Positions 1 to 11,170 are shown, numbered from the stretch's first letter. The stretch: 64,000 nucleotides of DNA from Tenebrio molitor (GCF_963966145.1 NC_091046.1:17174001-17238000), one strand, 5' to 3'. The notes: generated by a model from the letters alone, not told the origin. A program made the numbers and translations.

Positions 1-560
1 ACGAAATCTAAATACAGCCAGCAATACGTTTTTCTTTCATAACTTGATCCAAAAACATGAATTATTTAAAACTTTTGTATGGTTTGGACATCCCTTACAA
101 AAGTCTCAATTATAAAAATTTAAAAATCGCAGTAATCGACAATATTTCTTTTTATTTAAGAAACTGACTCATCATATATCAATATCATATCGATCCTTTC
201 GTCATTGGAGCACATTTTAATTAACAAAAATTATTTCATAATATGTAATACAAAAAGAAACTGTCAAGTAATTGTCAATAATGCCAGGAGTGTCCAGATT
301 TCATAATAAATAAAGGTATCAAGTACAAGTTATCACTGAACTGAATAACGTATTATTGGCTGCATTTAATTTTCATTGGGGTCGGAAAGTTATGTGAATC
401 AATCCGATTGGTTTGATTCCCAATTTCACAATCAGCTGTCAAATGACATTTGTGCATGTAGGGTAGGCAAATAAATTGGAATAGAAATAAAACAACCACT
501 ATATTTGTTGGACAGATCGCGAAACAGCACAAAAGTAAAAGGAAATGTAATTTTATTTTA
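1..560. other. AT-rich sequence without recognisable gene
   Basis: I see no convincing coding region, RNA gene or terminal inverted repeat here. It is low-complexity AT-rich DNA like the other intergenic stretches. Confidence 0.5.
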
Positions 561-564
561 ATTT

Positions 565-1235
565 ACTGGATTGCGTTTTTCCAGATTTTTCTTCAAATCT
601 TCCAGATTTTTCTTTCAATTGAAAACAAAAAAAAAAGCATCAAGCAAATACATATGTAGCTCCAATTGTCAGTTATGATCGAGAGTGAATACAAAAATTA
701 TAATTTTTGAAATTTGTCCGAATTTTCCGACTTTCCTTTGTAATTGTCCCGAATTTTTTTTCCGAAAACTTATCCAAAACTCTAACAAACAAAACCAAAA
801 AAGAATTACGCATAGCCATCGTTCGAATCCTGAGTTATGGTCTTGAGTTCATACAAAAAAGCACTTTCAGTTTTCCCCGAATTATTTTAATTTAGTTTTT
901 CCAGATTTTTTTACAAATCTCCCAGATTTTTTTTCTATTGAAAACATTCAATTGAGTTATTTCCATCCCGGGGCATATCGAACAGAAAAAAAAGAATTAA
1001 TCAAATATGTCGTTCCTTTCGTCAGTTATGCAGTTTGCCCGAATTTTTCGACTTTCCTTTGTAATTGTCCCGATTTTCTTTTCCTGAAAACGTTTTCACG
1101 ACTATAATAATAATAATAATAACTATAACGAATAAAACAAAAAAATAATTTTGCATATCCATCACAAAAAAGCATATTCAGTTTTTCCCGAATTTTCCAA
1201 TTTTCCGGGCAACTTTTCCAATTTTTCTTTACATA
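565..1235. repeat. Degenerate duplicated T-rich repeat units
   Basis: A unit built of T-rich blocks (TTTTCCAGATTTTT and TTTCCTTTGTAATTGTCCCG) occurs near 575-770 and again near 893-1095, with a third partial trace near 1165-1235. The spacing is about 320 bp. The copies are too diverged to give a protein, and the short ORF at 707-895 is a by-product. It is probably an old duplicated intergenic repeat. Confidence 0.5.
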
Positions 1236-1282
1236 AAAACCTCATACGGATTATTACGAACATTAAAAAAAAAACAGACAAT

Positions 1283-1310
1283 GACGGCCAAAATTTTTTG
1301 GCCAGCATAG
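1283..1310. repeat. Orphan end of a TACTATGGCGG-type MITE
   Basis: The sequence reads TGACGGCCAAAATTTTTTGG followed by CCAGCATAGTA. This matches the right end of the MITE at 16630-19716. No left partner was found nearby, so this is a truncated copy. Confidence 0.5.
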
Positions 1311-1344
1311 TACCAACAGTTTCCTTGTAATTTTACGTAAACAA

Positions 1345-1560
1345 TATTTTTTTGTTCGACACTGTCAGAATTTGAGAATTTTCTCCTATGTGAACGGATT
1401 TTGATAAATGTGACAACTTGTCAAAACGGAACGTCAAGTTAATTTTAAAGATTTTAAGCGATTTGGAGCCTTTAAGGGGGGCTCGTTTCACTCGCGTTTT
1501 AATCTGGCCCGTTCATACCAAAAAAAGCCCAATTTACACACGAACTCGTTAAATAAATAA
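1345..1560. repeat. Dispersed repeat R1, copy 1
   Basis: This is one of four copies in the window (others at 30628-30860, 37262-37480 and 45357-45500). The family starts with TTTGTTCGAC, contains AAAGATTTTAAGCGATTTGG, and in the other copies reaches GTCGAACAAAA followed by a segment ending near an ACTCGTTCGTGTGTAAATT motif. Here the tail segment is present in inverted form (CACACGAACTCGTTAAATA). It has no coding capacity and is probably a MITE or foldback family. Confidence 0.55.
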
Positions 1561-1578
1561 CTATACGCTTGCCCGATA

Positions 1579-2213
1579 CAAAGCCAGTAGATACATATAA
1601 AGTACCGACACGGGTGACATTCAGTGACACTGACAGCACCAGTAGCGACGGGTCCGTCAACAGATGTCGCTATTTAAGCTATTTTTAAAATCTGCCTTTG
1701 ATTTTCACGGAGTATTTTAATGTCTTTTTGTTGCAAAACGGAACCATGATTGAAAAAGATAGATTCACATATTAAAAAAATACATATGTTGGAATCGCAT
1801 TCCATCTCAGCACCTTTTTGTCAGATCTCCCTTCAAACTGATCGGGTGTAAAATGTTTCTAAAAATAGGCGAAATGTATTAAACTATGTATGTACGAAAT
1901 TTAAAGATATGAATGCTCTTGTATGAAAATACTAACTTCGCAAAGTCGAACGTTTTCGGATAATTTTCTTCGTCCAATATCTAGAATCCAAGCCTTATAT
2001 CGGCTTTTATTCGATATAGGCAAACGGTAAAAGCTTACTCCAGAAAAGCTTCGGCAATTAAGGGCACAACAAGACGGCATTATTGCTGAATAATTTTCAA
2101 ATGGACTTTTTAAATTTCGATCGTAGCGCCTCGAGCGGAATTCTAATCGTTAGTGGTGCTGTCATCCGAAGCTGTCACCCATGTCGGTACTTTATATGTA
2201 TCTACTGGCTTTG
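1579..2213. mobile_element. 635-bp MITE with 8-bp TSD GCCCGATA
   Basis: Terminal inverted repeats of about 40 bp start CAAAGCCAGTAGATACATAT (left at 1579, right complement ending at 2213). Perfect 8-bp direct repeats GCCCGATA flank it at 1571-1578 and 2214-2221. Eight-bp duplications are typical of hAT and P-type transposases. The GC-rich target and a terminus starting with CA resemble P-type more, but this is inference. It has no ORF of note. It splits the left end of the ISL2EU element. Confidence 0.85.
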
Positions 2214-2349
2214 GCCCGATATCGATTGACGCGCCGCCAAGTGGCGGAGCGCGGAGTTTTTCGGACAGAAAATAAACAATTTCGTATTTGACGGCGTGTA
2301 AAATCGGTTTTTTGAAATTAAGAAATTTAAATAATTTTGGAAAAAAGCA

Positions 2350-4209
2350 ATGAGTAATGAATCAAAAAGGCACCAAGGACGTGTTTGCTGTGTTCCGGGT
2401 TGCAAAAATACCCAAAAAAAGAATCGAGAATTGAAATTTTACGTGTTTCCAACTCGCCCGTGGGAAGTGGAAAGGCGAAAAAAATGGATTATATCTGTAC
2501 GTCGAAAAGAGTAAGTCATCAACATCTTTTAGTTTTTATCGTGTAAGCATAATTCTAATTTAAAATACAGCACTGACATGCTTTTTTTTATTGAAGAACA
2601 AATAAATTTCCTTGGGTTCCGACTAAAAATACCCGGATATGCAGTGCACATTTTGCAGGTGGCGAAAAATCAAATGACCCTCGTAAAGAGGCTTACAAAC
2701 CAAGTAATTTTCCATGGAAAAGCGTGAAGCCTGCTACTGTCGCACGTTTGGAAAGAATGAAAAATCGAGCAAAAAGAAAGTCAAAAAATGAAATATATGA
2801 AAAAGGTTTATTTTATGTTCATTGTATTTAGCGTAAACAGACAACTTTTTATTGCCGTTATATAGGGTATTTCACGAGTGATAATGAGCCCGACGAAAAA
2901 AGCTGGCTACTGAAATTAAAATGTCCGGATTTTTGAAAATGTATTGTGGGTTGCATTTTTTTTTATTCCGTTGGGTTCATTATCACTCGTGAAATACCCT
3001 GTATTAAGGGAAAACATTGAATCCTTCCCAGATAATGAACCTTTGAACATCGAAATGGCAACTGAAGAATCGGAGACGCAGAAGTCTTGGAATCCACCAA
3101 TGCCTTCACATCGGGAAATGAGCACACAGACAGATTACTCTCCTGAAGCATCAGATGAAGAACCTGCCATTCTTTTATTTTTTGTGATTCAAACATCAAA
3201 AAACGAAGTATCCACACAAACAAATATAGTAATTAGTAATCGCTCCAAAAAAGGAAAAGTGGTCCTAGTCGAAGAAACTCCTAAAAGACCCTGCAAATCT
3301 GTTGCTGTAGGAGCTGATTATGAAATGAGAAACGGATTTTTATGGTCCGACGATATCAAAGATGACACTGCAATGAAGCAGTTAGCTGGAATAACTATAT
3401 CTTTTTTCAACATACTTCTGCAATTCATCAAGCCGAATGTACATGGACAACCAGGGTACTTTAGAATTTTAAAGCCCGAAGATAGATTGTTACTATTTTT
3501 GATGAAAATGAAATTAGGTCTAAACTTTGCTGCACTTGCTTGTGTATTTAATTTAGGTCAACAAACAGCGAGTGATGTGTTTTACAGCGTGTTAGAGACT
3601 TTGTATTTTTTCACGAAAACTTGGATTTTTTGGCCATCGAAAGAATCAGTGAAGGAAACCCTTCCTTCAACATTTAAAAATTATCCAAACTGTAGAGCAA
3701 TAATAGATTGTACCGAATTATATTGTGAAACTCCTCCTACGGTCGAAATACGTGCTCTGATGTACTCTACGTACAAGTCACATTTTACTCTGAAGTATTT
3801 AATCGCAATTACTCCCAGCGGTTATATAAGCTTTGTTTCAAAGGGCTACGGGGGTCGTACCACGGATTGCATTATTGTGAATGATTCTGGTTTTCTTTCT
3901 TTAATTGAACCCGGGGACCAAATATTGGCAGATAAAGGGTTTCCTGGAATTCAACAAGAACTTTCGCAACGCAAGTGTACGCTTACCATGCCCCCCTTTG
4001 CAACAAATCCACAATTTTCACGTGAAGAAGTCCTACGTGGTTATTCCATCGCGTCTGTAAGAATACATGTAGAGCGAAGCATTCAACGTATAAAAATATT
4101 CAAAGTTCTTGAACACGTTAATATGAAACTTGTACCACATATGGACAAAATAATGTATTTGGCATGCGTATTTGCTAATAACAAAGAACCTCTTATTCGT
4201 AAAAATTAA
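2350..4209 (+). CDS. THAP-DDE transposase of ISL2EU-type element
   Basis: Three exons give an open frame of 515 aa: 2350-2510, 2597-2805 and 3032-4209. Splice phases agree (2, then 1) and the introns are GT-AG. Exons 1-2 encode an N-terminal THAP zinc finger: CCVPGC near residues 13-18, a WI segment, then CSAHF at 69-73. Exon 3 encodes a DDE_Tnp_4-type nuclease with Asp in IIDCTEL (about 349), Asp in LADKGFP (about 424) and Glu in HVERSIQRIK (about 471). The THAP domain should bind the transposon ends, and the DDE core cuts and joins DNA in the nucleus. The acceptor CCCAG before 3032 fits the phase and leaves the small foldback at 2863-3001 wholly inside intron 2. A naive single-exon reading starting at 2944 would wrongly translate that foldback. 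No frameshift or stop is seen. It converges with the YqaJ gene, with only about 100 bp between them. Confidence 0.82.
2863..3001. mobile_element. 139-bp foldback MITE in intron 2 of the transposase
   Basis: Inverted ends of about 30 bp share AGGGTATTTCACGAGTGATA and are flanked by TA on both sides (2861-2862 and 3002-3003), as for Tc1/mariner-mobilised MITEs. A truncated relative lies at 45057-45110. Confidence 0.75.
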
Positions 4210-4312
4210 AAAACAATAATCGTTACCTACTTTTTGTACAATAAATAAACAATTGACGCAAAACGCAGTTAATTTCAATTGCATTAATAATTTACATGAT
4301 TAAAATAGTACG

Positions 4313-6151
4313 TTAAATACACTGGACAAAGTATGTGAAATAAAACCATTGAATACGAGGTATTATTGTCCTCAAAAAATTTTCATTTCGTTGCACTTTA
4401 ATATGCACCTGATCTTTTGGCGAATAGACAAAAAAATGGCAGGTATCGATCCCCAGTATATACATCGATACTTGAACTTGAGTGTAGTATGGGTCACTAG
4501 TCTTTAGTTGTAGTGCATCATTTTCATCAAAAATGAGATACGGGACAAATGATGCTTTATTTTTCCAGTCGACAATATTCGTGTTTTCGCAGCTGTAAGG
4601 GCATTTGATTTCTAGAAGTTCAAAATTTTCACCGTTGTAAATGATTCCATCGGGGCTGCATGCCAAGTAAGGTTGGATTGGGGAAATGATAAGGCCAACT
4701 TCATGAACGGTACAGTCCTGCAATTTTTCGAAAGCTGCTCTGGCCACGGGTTCGGTGTTCATTCCATATTTCATGGCAACTGTAGGTCGAACCGTTTTTT
4801 CCTTGACGAATCGTTGCGCAAGAGTTTCAAAATTGTTCAATCTTGTTTTGATTCTGTGCGCTTTGGAACTGCAAGTTATTCGTAGCTGTCGCTGCTTGAA
4901 CCACACTGACGTTTGCGATTGACCACATCAATTAAAAGCAACTTCCATCCATTCCTCCGCATCGACCTCAACTTCTTTGTATCTATTCGAATATTGTTCC
5001 GGACATTTCATTTTTGCGTATTTATAAACAAGATTATCCACGCGAGAAGCACTGTATGCGTGATACATTGTTTTGTTCGAATTCATTTGGAAAAAATACA
5101 ATTTTTGCAATAAATCTTTCTTTATTTTGTCTTGATTTTCTTTTTGCATTAATCTGTCCACGTGTGAATCAACACATTCAATGTTTGCTTTAAGAATTTC
5201 GATGAACGGAGAATTTTCAGAAAAATGATCGTCACACATATTTTCGATGTCTTTAAGGGTAAATATTTCGTCGTGTCTTTTTCCTTCTTCTGACGAAAAA
5301 AGTTTCTCGATTCTGCAGCCTTTATGATATTTGTCCAACTGAGCTTGGGGAGGTCGATTCCAAATCATCGGTTGGTCCGTTTTCGAGCACGTATTTTCGA
5401 CATTCACAAAAACGCAAATCGCAGCAGCATGCTTGCAATATCCTTTCCCAGCCTTGCAATTGCAACTCCTATCACTAATTGAACGATCAGGATTGAGCTA
5501 CACAAAAAGAGTAGGTATAATAATCAAATAATAATTAAAACCAATGTTAATAAAATGAAAAAACAACATACTACATACTTACATTATGTAGAAGTTATGT
5601 AGTTACGTCAATGAAAATGATAAAAACAGTAAAGAGTGTTTTTTTAAATTTGGCGTCGAAGTAGGCGTTGGAGAGTCGATTGAGATCGCACCACTCGTGT
5701 AAAAGCGTAAGATTTAAACAGCTGATCCGTGATCCATAACCTGTATAGTGCGTTCACAATCGACAGTTTAACGCCTACTTCGACGCCAAATTTAAAAAAA
5801 CACCCGTTAGATATTATGTACTTAAAAATGTGTTTTTGTTGTTTTTCCTGAAATTTTCTATAATTCGTCAATTTCCGTAATTTGGCACCCACTAATTATC
5901 GAATTTCTACTGTAATATAATTGTACAAATACCTGAACTTCAGGAGTGTAAGTATTATGCTTTTTCGCACTATGAGCACCCGGAGTTTCTCTTAACACAG
6001 TCCCAATCACTCTTCTGCACGGGTGGTCGATTATTTCTTTCACATCACTGACATGGTAACTTTCCAACAATTTTTTCCCTTTAAACAAGCTTTTTTTTCG
6101 AAAACAGCTTGTATCAATCGACTGAAAGCCGCAAGTTATTATCACTTGCAT
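4313..6151 (-). pseudogene. SWIM zinc finger + YqaJ-type nuclease, ISL2EU accessory protein (one in-frame TGA)
   Basis: Minus-strand gene with exon 1 at 6151-5933 (73 codons, start ATG at 6151) and exon 2 at 5497-4313, joined in phase 0. A MITE sits in the intron. Exon 2 opens with a SWIM-type finger, CNCKAGKGYCKH (about 5460-5425). It continues through a helical region to a YqaJ/lambda-exonuclease-like fold. Recognisable there are GMNTEPVARAAFE, SPDGII, ELLEIKCPYS (Asp and Glu-x-Lys nuclease residues) and YYTQVQVSMYILG. The frame is open over the whole length except for TGA at 4928-4930, which lies just before the conserved-looking SVWFKQRQLRIT segment. The frame is the same on both sides, so a single base change explains the break. 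The intact product would be about 467 aa. Its role in ISL2EU transposition is not established; a nuclease partner of the transposase is inferred. Confidence 0.78.
5634..5805. mobile_element. Foldback MITE (GGGTGTTTTTTTAAATTTGG family), copy 1
   Basis: Inverted arms contain TTTGGCGTCGAAGTAGGCGT (left) and its complement (right, ending CACCC at 5804). It lies in the intron of the YqaJ gene. A diverged second copy is at 25258-25456. Confidence 0.75.
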
Positions 6152-6866
6152 GATTGCGATTATTGATATTGTAGACTTGAAGGTAATAATATCAAAAATG
6201 CATGTTATAACGAGCGCTGTTACTTGTCAAGATTTTGAAAATGTCAACTGAGAGATGCGTGGCGCCTTCGCGAGGCGGCGCTGCAGTCGTCAGAAAACCA
6301 AAGCCAGTCGCAGAAAACGATATCGGGCAGGCCACAGACAATTAAACTATAGTAAGACACTTCAATCCCATATAATAATGTTGGAATAGCTTCGACGGTG
6401 CTGCTCCGCACGCAGTTGGCCAAAACACTCCGTCGTATTTATTCGTAAAATTTCGACTATTACCGTTGTATTTAAAACAGTCAAAAAATATTTGTCAAAT
6501 GTGACACTTTTCTGAAAAAAATAAAAATGTACTCTTTAAAGATATAGGTAAGACTTTCTGTGAATAAAAAGATAGGAATTAGTGCCATTTATTAAATGAA
6601 AGTAATTACAATAGCCAACGTTTTCAGTATTGAGAAATTGTCAATAAGAAAACAATAAAGAAAGGACAAAAATAGCATTTTCTACTTTTTGGGCAATTTG
6701 TGAATCTGCTACGTAATTTATAAAGGTAAAAACTTAAGTGATGAAACTTCTTAATAAAGTTATACTTTCAGTTTCAATTCAAGACAAAAAGAAACCAAAC
6801 AATAGTGTGTGCCCCCGGTACCTATTCTTTTAAGGAGCATGACAAGTTAAAATTGAAACTAAAATA

Positions 6867-7541
6867 CACAGTGGGCCGAAAAAAACGGTACAAATTTTGT
6901 TCGTTCATATCTTCCTGAGTTATTAAGTTTTTTAAATGAGTAATATACCAGTGAAAAACCCAATATTTATAGAAAAGATGAAGGCCTCTTGCTGTACAGA
7001 GATAGTCCTAACTCAAAAGTTGTGCGTCATAACATGAAGACATGCAAAAATTCTGGTTTTGAAGATTACCTATCTCAATTATGAGTTTCCAGATATGGTT
7101 CAATCAATATGCCCTCCATTTTTATTAGCTATCATTTGTAATCGTCTTTGTCCGTCCCCAATTGCAGAAGCTACATATTTGTCTCTGAGGTAGCTGATTC
7201 CAGCATTCCGTTAATTGTTCAGGAGCCTTCAGCTCAAGGTATATGAGTGTTTGTGCCACTCGGTGCGATGTTGATGTTGCTCCATCAATCACTAGTGAAG
7301 ACGATTGCAAATGGTAGCTAATAAAAATGGGGAGCATATTGAACCATATCTGTAAAACTTATAATTGAGAGAATTTTTGCATGTCTTCATGTTGTGAGGC
7401 ACAATTTTTGAGTTCTTGACAACAACAACCTTTTCTATAAATATTGAGCTTTTCACTGGTATATTACTCATTAAAAACAGATAATAACTCAGGAAAATAT
7501 GAGCGTACAAAATTGGTACCGTTTTTATCGACCCACTATGT
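6867..7541. mobile_element. MITE carrying a Tc1-like remnant
   Basis: Inverted ends share AGTGGG, AACGGTAC and TCATAT-TTCCTGAG motifs (6867-6925 and 7485-7541) and are flanked by TA. Interior arms (7095-7150 and 7295-7350) are also inverted copies of one another. It is nested inside the 8-bp-TSD element. Confidence 0.65.
7080..7330 (-). pseudogene. Tc1-like transposase C-terminal remnant
   Basis: The minus-strand translation contains LKAPEQLTECWNQLPQR and, after a frame change, QRRLQMIANKNGGH. These resemble the conserved Tc1 C-terminus (W-N, then R-L-x-x-I-x-x-x-GG-H). There is no intact reading frame or catalytic triad. Confidence 0.45.
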
Positions 7542-8249
7542 ATATATGTATAACAGAAGAGTTGTGTGTTGTGTTGCCAAAATTTACGATCTAAGTGTAT
7601 TTTTGAATAAAAGAAGTATTGGAAAGAAATTACGTATCGCCTTAGAACGAAAAATTAATTTTCATGGTTTATTTGTAAAAGCCATTTTCTGGAAATTAAA
7701 ACAAAATTGCTGGATGCATCAATCAATTTGATCATTTATAAAAAAAAACTGCAGGACGTAAGAAGAGAATTAAAAAAAAAATCGTCAAAGACATGTTACT
7801 TACGAAGAAAATGGGGATTTTCAGAATATTTAATTTTAGTTTTGGTTGTAGTTTTTAATTTAATTCATTTATTGTTAATTTTTCTTATAATTAATAAAAC
7901 GTTGTGCATTTTAAAGACATTTTACATTTGAAATTAATAAATATTAAATGAGGACAAAATTATTAATTTAAACAACTCCATCAAGCATGCTTTATAAAAT
8001 TAGTTCGGCCAACTGCTCGCGCCGCGCTGGAATCGTGTTTCCAAAAATTGGGTAGCAATGCGACGTCTTACTATAGTTTAATTGTCTGTGGGGCAGGCCT
8101 ATTGCCTTAAGGGTAATTTTTGTGTCATTCATAATTCTTGTCAAATTCAGATGTAAATCGTAAAACTTTGGAAAATACAATACACAATGCCGCTCCCTGC
8201 ATTTGGGGAATATTATAGTTTTATTAGTCGAGTCTTCAGAGTCAGATAA

Positions 8250-8495
8250 ATATCCTATACTTTTATCCATTACTTTTGTGATTTTAATTACTTATTACTG
8301 TTATATTAATCATACTTTGTTAAGAGAGGCATTTTTCTGTCAGAACTTGACATTTATTAGGCTGACGTTAAAAGCTATCTATGTTTTATGTGCATTATGT
8401 GAATGTAATAGCGATCGAGATAGCTTTATAAATCGTATTTTGGGTTACATTTTTACCTGTTCAGGCTCGTCATCTTACGTGAATAACCCTGTATA
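8250..8495. mobile_element. Right half of a MITE (family of 27009-27472)
   Basis: This stretch matches 27225-27472 closely, including TCAGAACTTGACATT-ATTAGGCTGACGTTAAAAGCT blocks and a terminus of GTCAGGCTCGT type followed by GTGAATAACCCTGTA. The left inverted repeat is missing, so this copy is truncated. Confidence 0.65.
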
Positions 8496-8643
8496 ATGGT
8501 GAATCCATGTTTCAATCATCATGTTCTACTCAAATCGTTCGAGAATCGCTCAAATTCCTTTCTGCAGTGTGAAATCAAGCAGGTTTTTTTTAGAATTAGT
8601 AAGTGATACTCATTTTGTAGAGGCTTTTGTTAAGAGTACCTAC

Positions 8644-9035
8644 CTATTTCTTCGACCAATAGATGATGCACTTGCTCGGATGGAAGGCCCTTCAGTACCA
8701 TATCTCCAACTTTTATGACTTGTAGTTAATGATTTGCCATCGTCTTCAACGCTTTCAGTATCATTGTTCTGCAATGTTGCAGGTAATTTTATTTGTAAGT
8801 CCTTTAGAGAGGGCGGGTTGTCGCCCTGGCGCGGAGACACCTGCAGTGAGTGCAATGTAATACCTAATCCTTGGGTCAGGTAAAAATTTTCATTCTCTGT
8901 ACAATTGTGAAGCGGCACAGACGTGTCCAGTAAAATTAAATTACAGTTTTTTTTCTCTATTGCCTTGTTAATTGTAAGGAAAGCAACCCCCAAGTCCAAA
9001 TTCAACGTTAAGAAAAAGCAGTGCAGTTTTTTCAT
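8644..9035 (-). CDS. Possible orphan exon of an unrecognised gene
   Basis: The minus-strand frame opens at ATG 9035 and runs about 130 codons to a good splice donor (AAATAG/GTAGGTAC) at 8644/8643. The last 40 residues (HKSWRYGTEGPSIRASASS, then IGRRN) have a non-random, basic, serine-rich look unlike the surrounding AT-rich shadows. I do not recognise the family and found no partner exon, because the DNA on both sides is transposon-derived. It may be a relic exon. Confidence 0.3.
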
Positions 9036-9270
9036 CTAACAATCATGTTTGAAACGACCTGCTTATTTTTTAATCATGGTGTATGAAGAATCAGACTTAC
9101 CCACTGTATGGTTTTTCATCAAAAATATTTTTCTCCCTACCGGTTAGAAATGTAGGCTGTGGATACCTCATTTGAGGTGAGATAATTCAACTTTCTCGCT
9201 AAGGTAAGAAAGTTAATCATGAAATGTTTATGGTAAAACTGTACCAAATGTATAGTATTTAACATCACTA

Positions 9271-9372
9271 GCACGGTAAAAGGGTTTTTACTGGCGAACA
9301 GAAGAATATGACTGGCGAGTCGTAGACGAGCCTGTCACTTCTGGAGCCAGTAAAACCCGTTACCCTGCGTGT
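9271..9372. repeat. Short foldback (CACGGTAAAAGGGTTTTTAC)
   Basis: Arms at 9271-9295 and 9346-9372 are inverted copies around a GC-richer loop. It may be a small MITE or a structured repeat. Confidence 0.5.
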
Positions 9373-9426
9373 GTTGTTGAATATTTTATTTGTTCCTCAC
9401 TTGTAAATTAGTCATCATACAAACTA

Positions 9427-9678
9427 CAGGGTGAGCAACAATAACTGTTACAGTTGGCAAAAAAAAATTTTACATAAAATTTTCAAGACTGTGAATTGTA
9501 CCTATTTCGGTTTGTTTTATTGACAATATTGACAGCTGGTATACATTTCAAATTTAAACGTCTTGGTTTTTGTAATCTTTTATTAATAAAATGGTTTTCT
9601 CGTTGGAACATGACATAAAAGTCACCAAAAATCACCAGAATTTATTGCCAACTCAATCAGTACTTGTTGCTCACACGG
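9427..9678. mobile_element. MITE GTGAGCAACAATAACTGTTA, copy 1
   Basis: Imperfect inverted ends (GTGAGCAACAATAACTG and complement) are flanked by TA. A full second copy at 60458-60716 is about 90% similar by eye, including a central ACATTTCAAATTTAAACGTC. Confidence 0.75.
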
Positions 9679-9679
9679 T

Positions 9680-11170
9680 AGAAACTAAATATTAAAAATT
9701 CCAATATTTGAAAAAAATCGTATGAGCTTTACACGTATTGCTTTGGAAACGCACGTTACTCATATAAAGCACGGGTGTAAAATTTTACTATCCAGTTAAG
9801 AGACATTTTCAAAGTGAATACAGTGACTTGATAAACTGTATTAAACCATTTTAATAAATAAACTATTACAAAAATGAACTTTAGATGGTAAATTTCAAAT
9901 TTGTCTTTTAACACTGTCAAAGCTGACAACCGGAAATGCGGTTAGATTGCAGTGGTACCAAAATCATTCAAATTTTACCAACAGATTCAGTCATTCTTTT
10001 TCACGCCGTATATAAATTAATAATGACAATTACTATTGCAATGACATTTGAATTACATTTTTACGTGCTGCCAACTGAAGAGTATTAATCACTGCGTTCT
10101 AGTTTTTTTTAAATTTTCGATTGCATGGTATTTTTTTGACAATAAAAAACCAAGCATACCAGCTTGCTTACAAACTTTTGTAGTCGAGCAAATATTCTTT
10201 AATAAGTATGGATATTATTTTTTGCAATGTTAATTATTTTCAAAATTACCATTAAAGCTTACCCAGAAAGCTTATCTGTTTATTTCTAAGGAAATAAACA
10301 TAAATGCCCTTATTTTTATGAGTCATAGATGTATATCTCGATTTCTAAAAATATATTTGCATAAAATCAATATTATTTATTCCACACATGTAAGAGATTG
10401 CTATTTTAGTTAGTGTAAATGAAATTAAAAAATGATTTAGACAAAAACTCTAAAAATAATTGCTATCAAATTCGGTGGATACTGATAATTAATAAAAACT
10501 TTTTTATTTTAACAGTTTAACATATATTTTTATAATAAATATAAATAAATACGATCATATGTTTATCTGTTCATAAATTATTTATGAAAGTAAAATAATC
10601 CATAGTTGTTTAATCAATTTAATGAGCCAATTTGGACCTATAGCAACAAAAATAGAAGTTGTATACTTACTTTCCTTTTTTATTCATTACGTCCATTCAT
10701 TTTAAATAAGTAGATGTCAATCTAGCGACTTAATTCTTTTACTTTAAATATTTTATTCACATAGATTATCCACAATGACCAACAACTATCGATTCATTTA
10801 CTACAAATTGTATCTACTGAATATTTAAACAGTTCCGATTGATGAATTGGTACCTACAATATCTTTCAAAATTCTCAAATAACCTTATTCTTTCCATAAT
10901 AAAGTTTCAGTTAATCTCATATACTCGTATGTTACTTAAAATCGATATTTATTAAAGTAACAGAATCATCATTAATTATTGTTACCACAGGGTTATTATA
11001 AATTATTGTAGTCCAAGTAGGCGTAAAAACTGAATGTAAAATTTATGGTTGCCGCTCCATATAAAAACTTTAAATAACACCCCGTATTTTTTGTAACTGA
11101 TTTCATAAGAGGGTATTCTTTTTAATACATCTGTCTAGAAAAAGGTAACAAGGAAAGTTTTCGAGATATA
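9680..11170. other. AT-rich intergenic DNA
   Basis: No gene is recognised. At 10995-11085 there is a partial copy of the MITE at 28137-28456 (shared AATGTAAAATTTATGGTTGC). Otherwise it is simple AT-rich sequence. Confidence 0.5.

Larger units (their letters stand above)
1568..6330. mobile_element. ISL2EU-type DNA transposon (THAP-DDE + YqaJ)
   Basis: The element is defined by two genes, a plus-strand THAP-DDE transposase and a minus-strand SWIM/YqaJ protein, and by terminal inverted repeats beginning TGCCCGATATCG. The left repeat is interrupted at 1578 by another element and resumes at 2222. The right repeat ends at about 6329-6330. A TA dinucleotide lies just outside both inferred ends (about 1564 and 8100 after removal of the right-hand insertion). 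The combination of a THAP-DDE transposase with a YqaJ-type nuclease is characteristic of ISL2EU elements. Besides the terminal insertions, two MITEs lie inside (2863-3001 and 5634-5805), both in introns. The exact termini are uncertain by a few bases. Confidence 0.8.
6333..8090. mobile_element. 1.76-kb element with 8-bp TSD GGGCAGGC
   Basis: Perfect 26-bp terminal inverted repeats start CACAGACAATTAAACTATAG (left 6333-6358, right 8065-8090). They are flanked by perfect 8-bp direct repeats GGGCAGGC at 6325-6332 and 8091-8098. No transposase is readable, and a different MITE with a Tc1 remnant sits inside. The 8-bp GC-rich duplication and the CA start suggest a P-type or hAT-type non-autonomous element. 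The insertion hit the right end of the ISL2EU element. Confidence 0.85.

Noticed and set aside
2944..4209. Single-exon 421-codon transposase starting at ATG 2944
   Set aside because: The first ~30 codons translate a foldback MITE. Splicing from the THAP exons to 3032 gives matching phase and a domain order normal for the family.
7992..8270. 92-codon minus-strand ORF beginning MDKSIGYLSDSEDSTNK
   Set aside because: It crosses the border of the 8-bp-TSD element, so the C-terminal third is transposon DNA. The rest matches no family, although a relic exon cannot be excluded.
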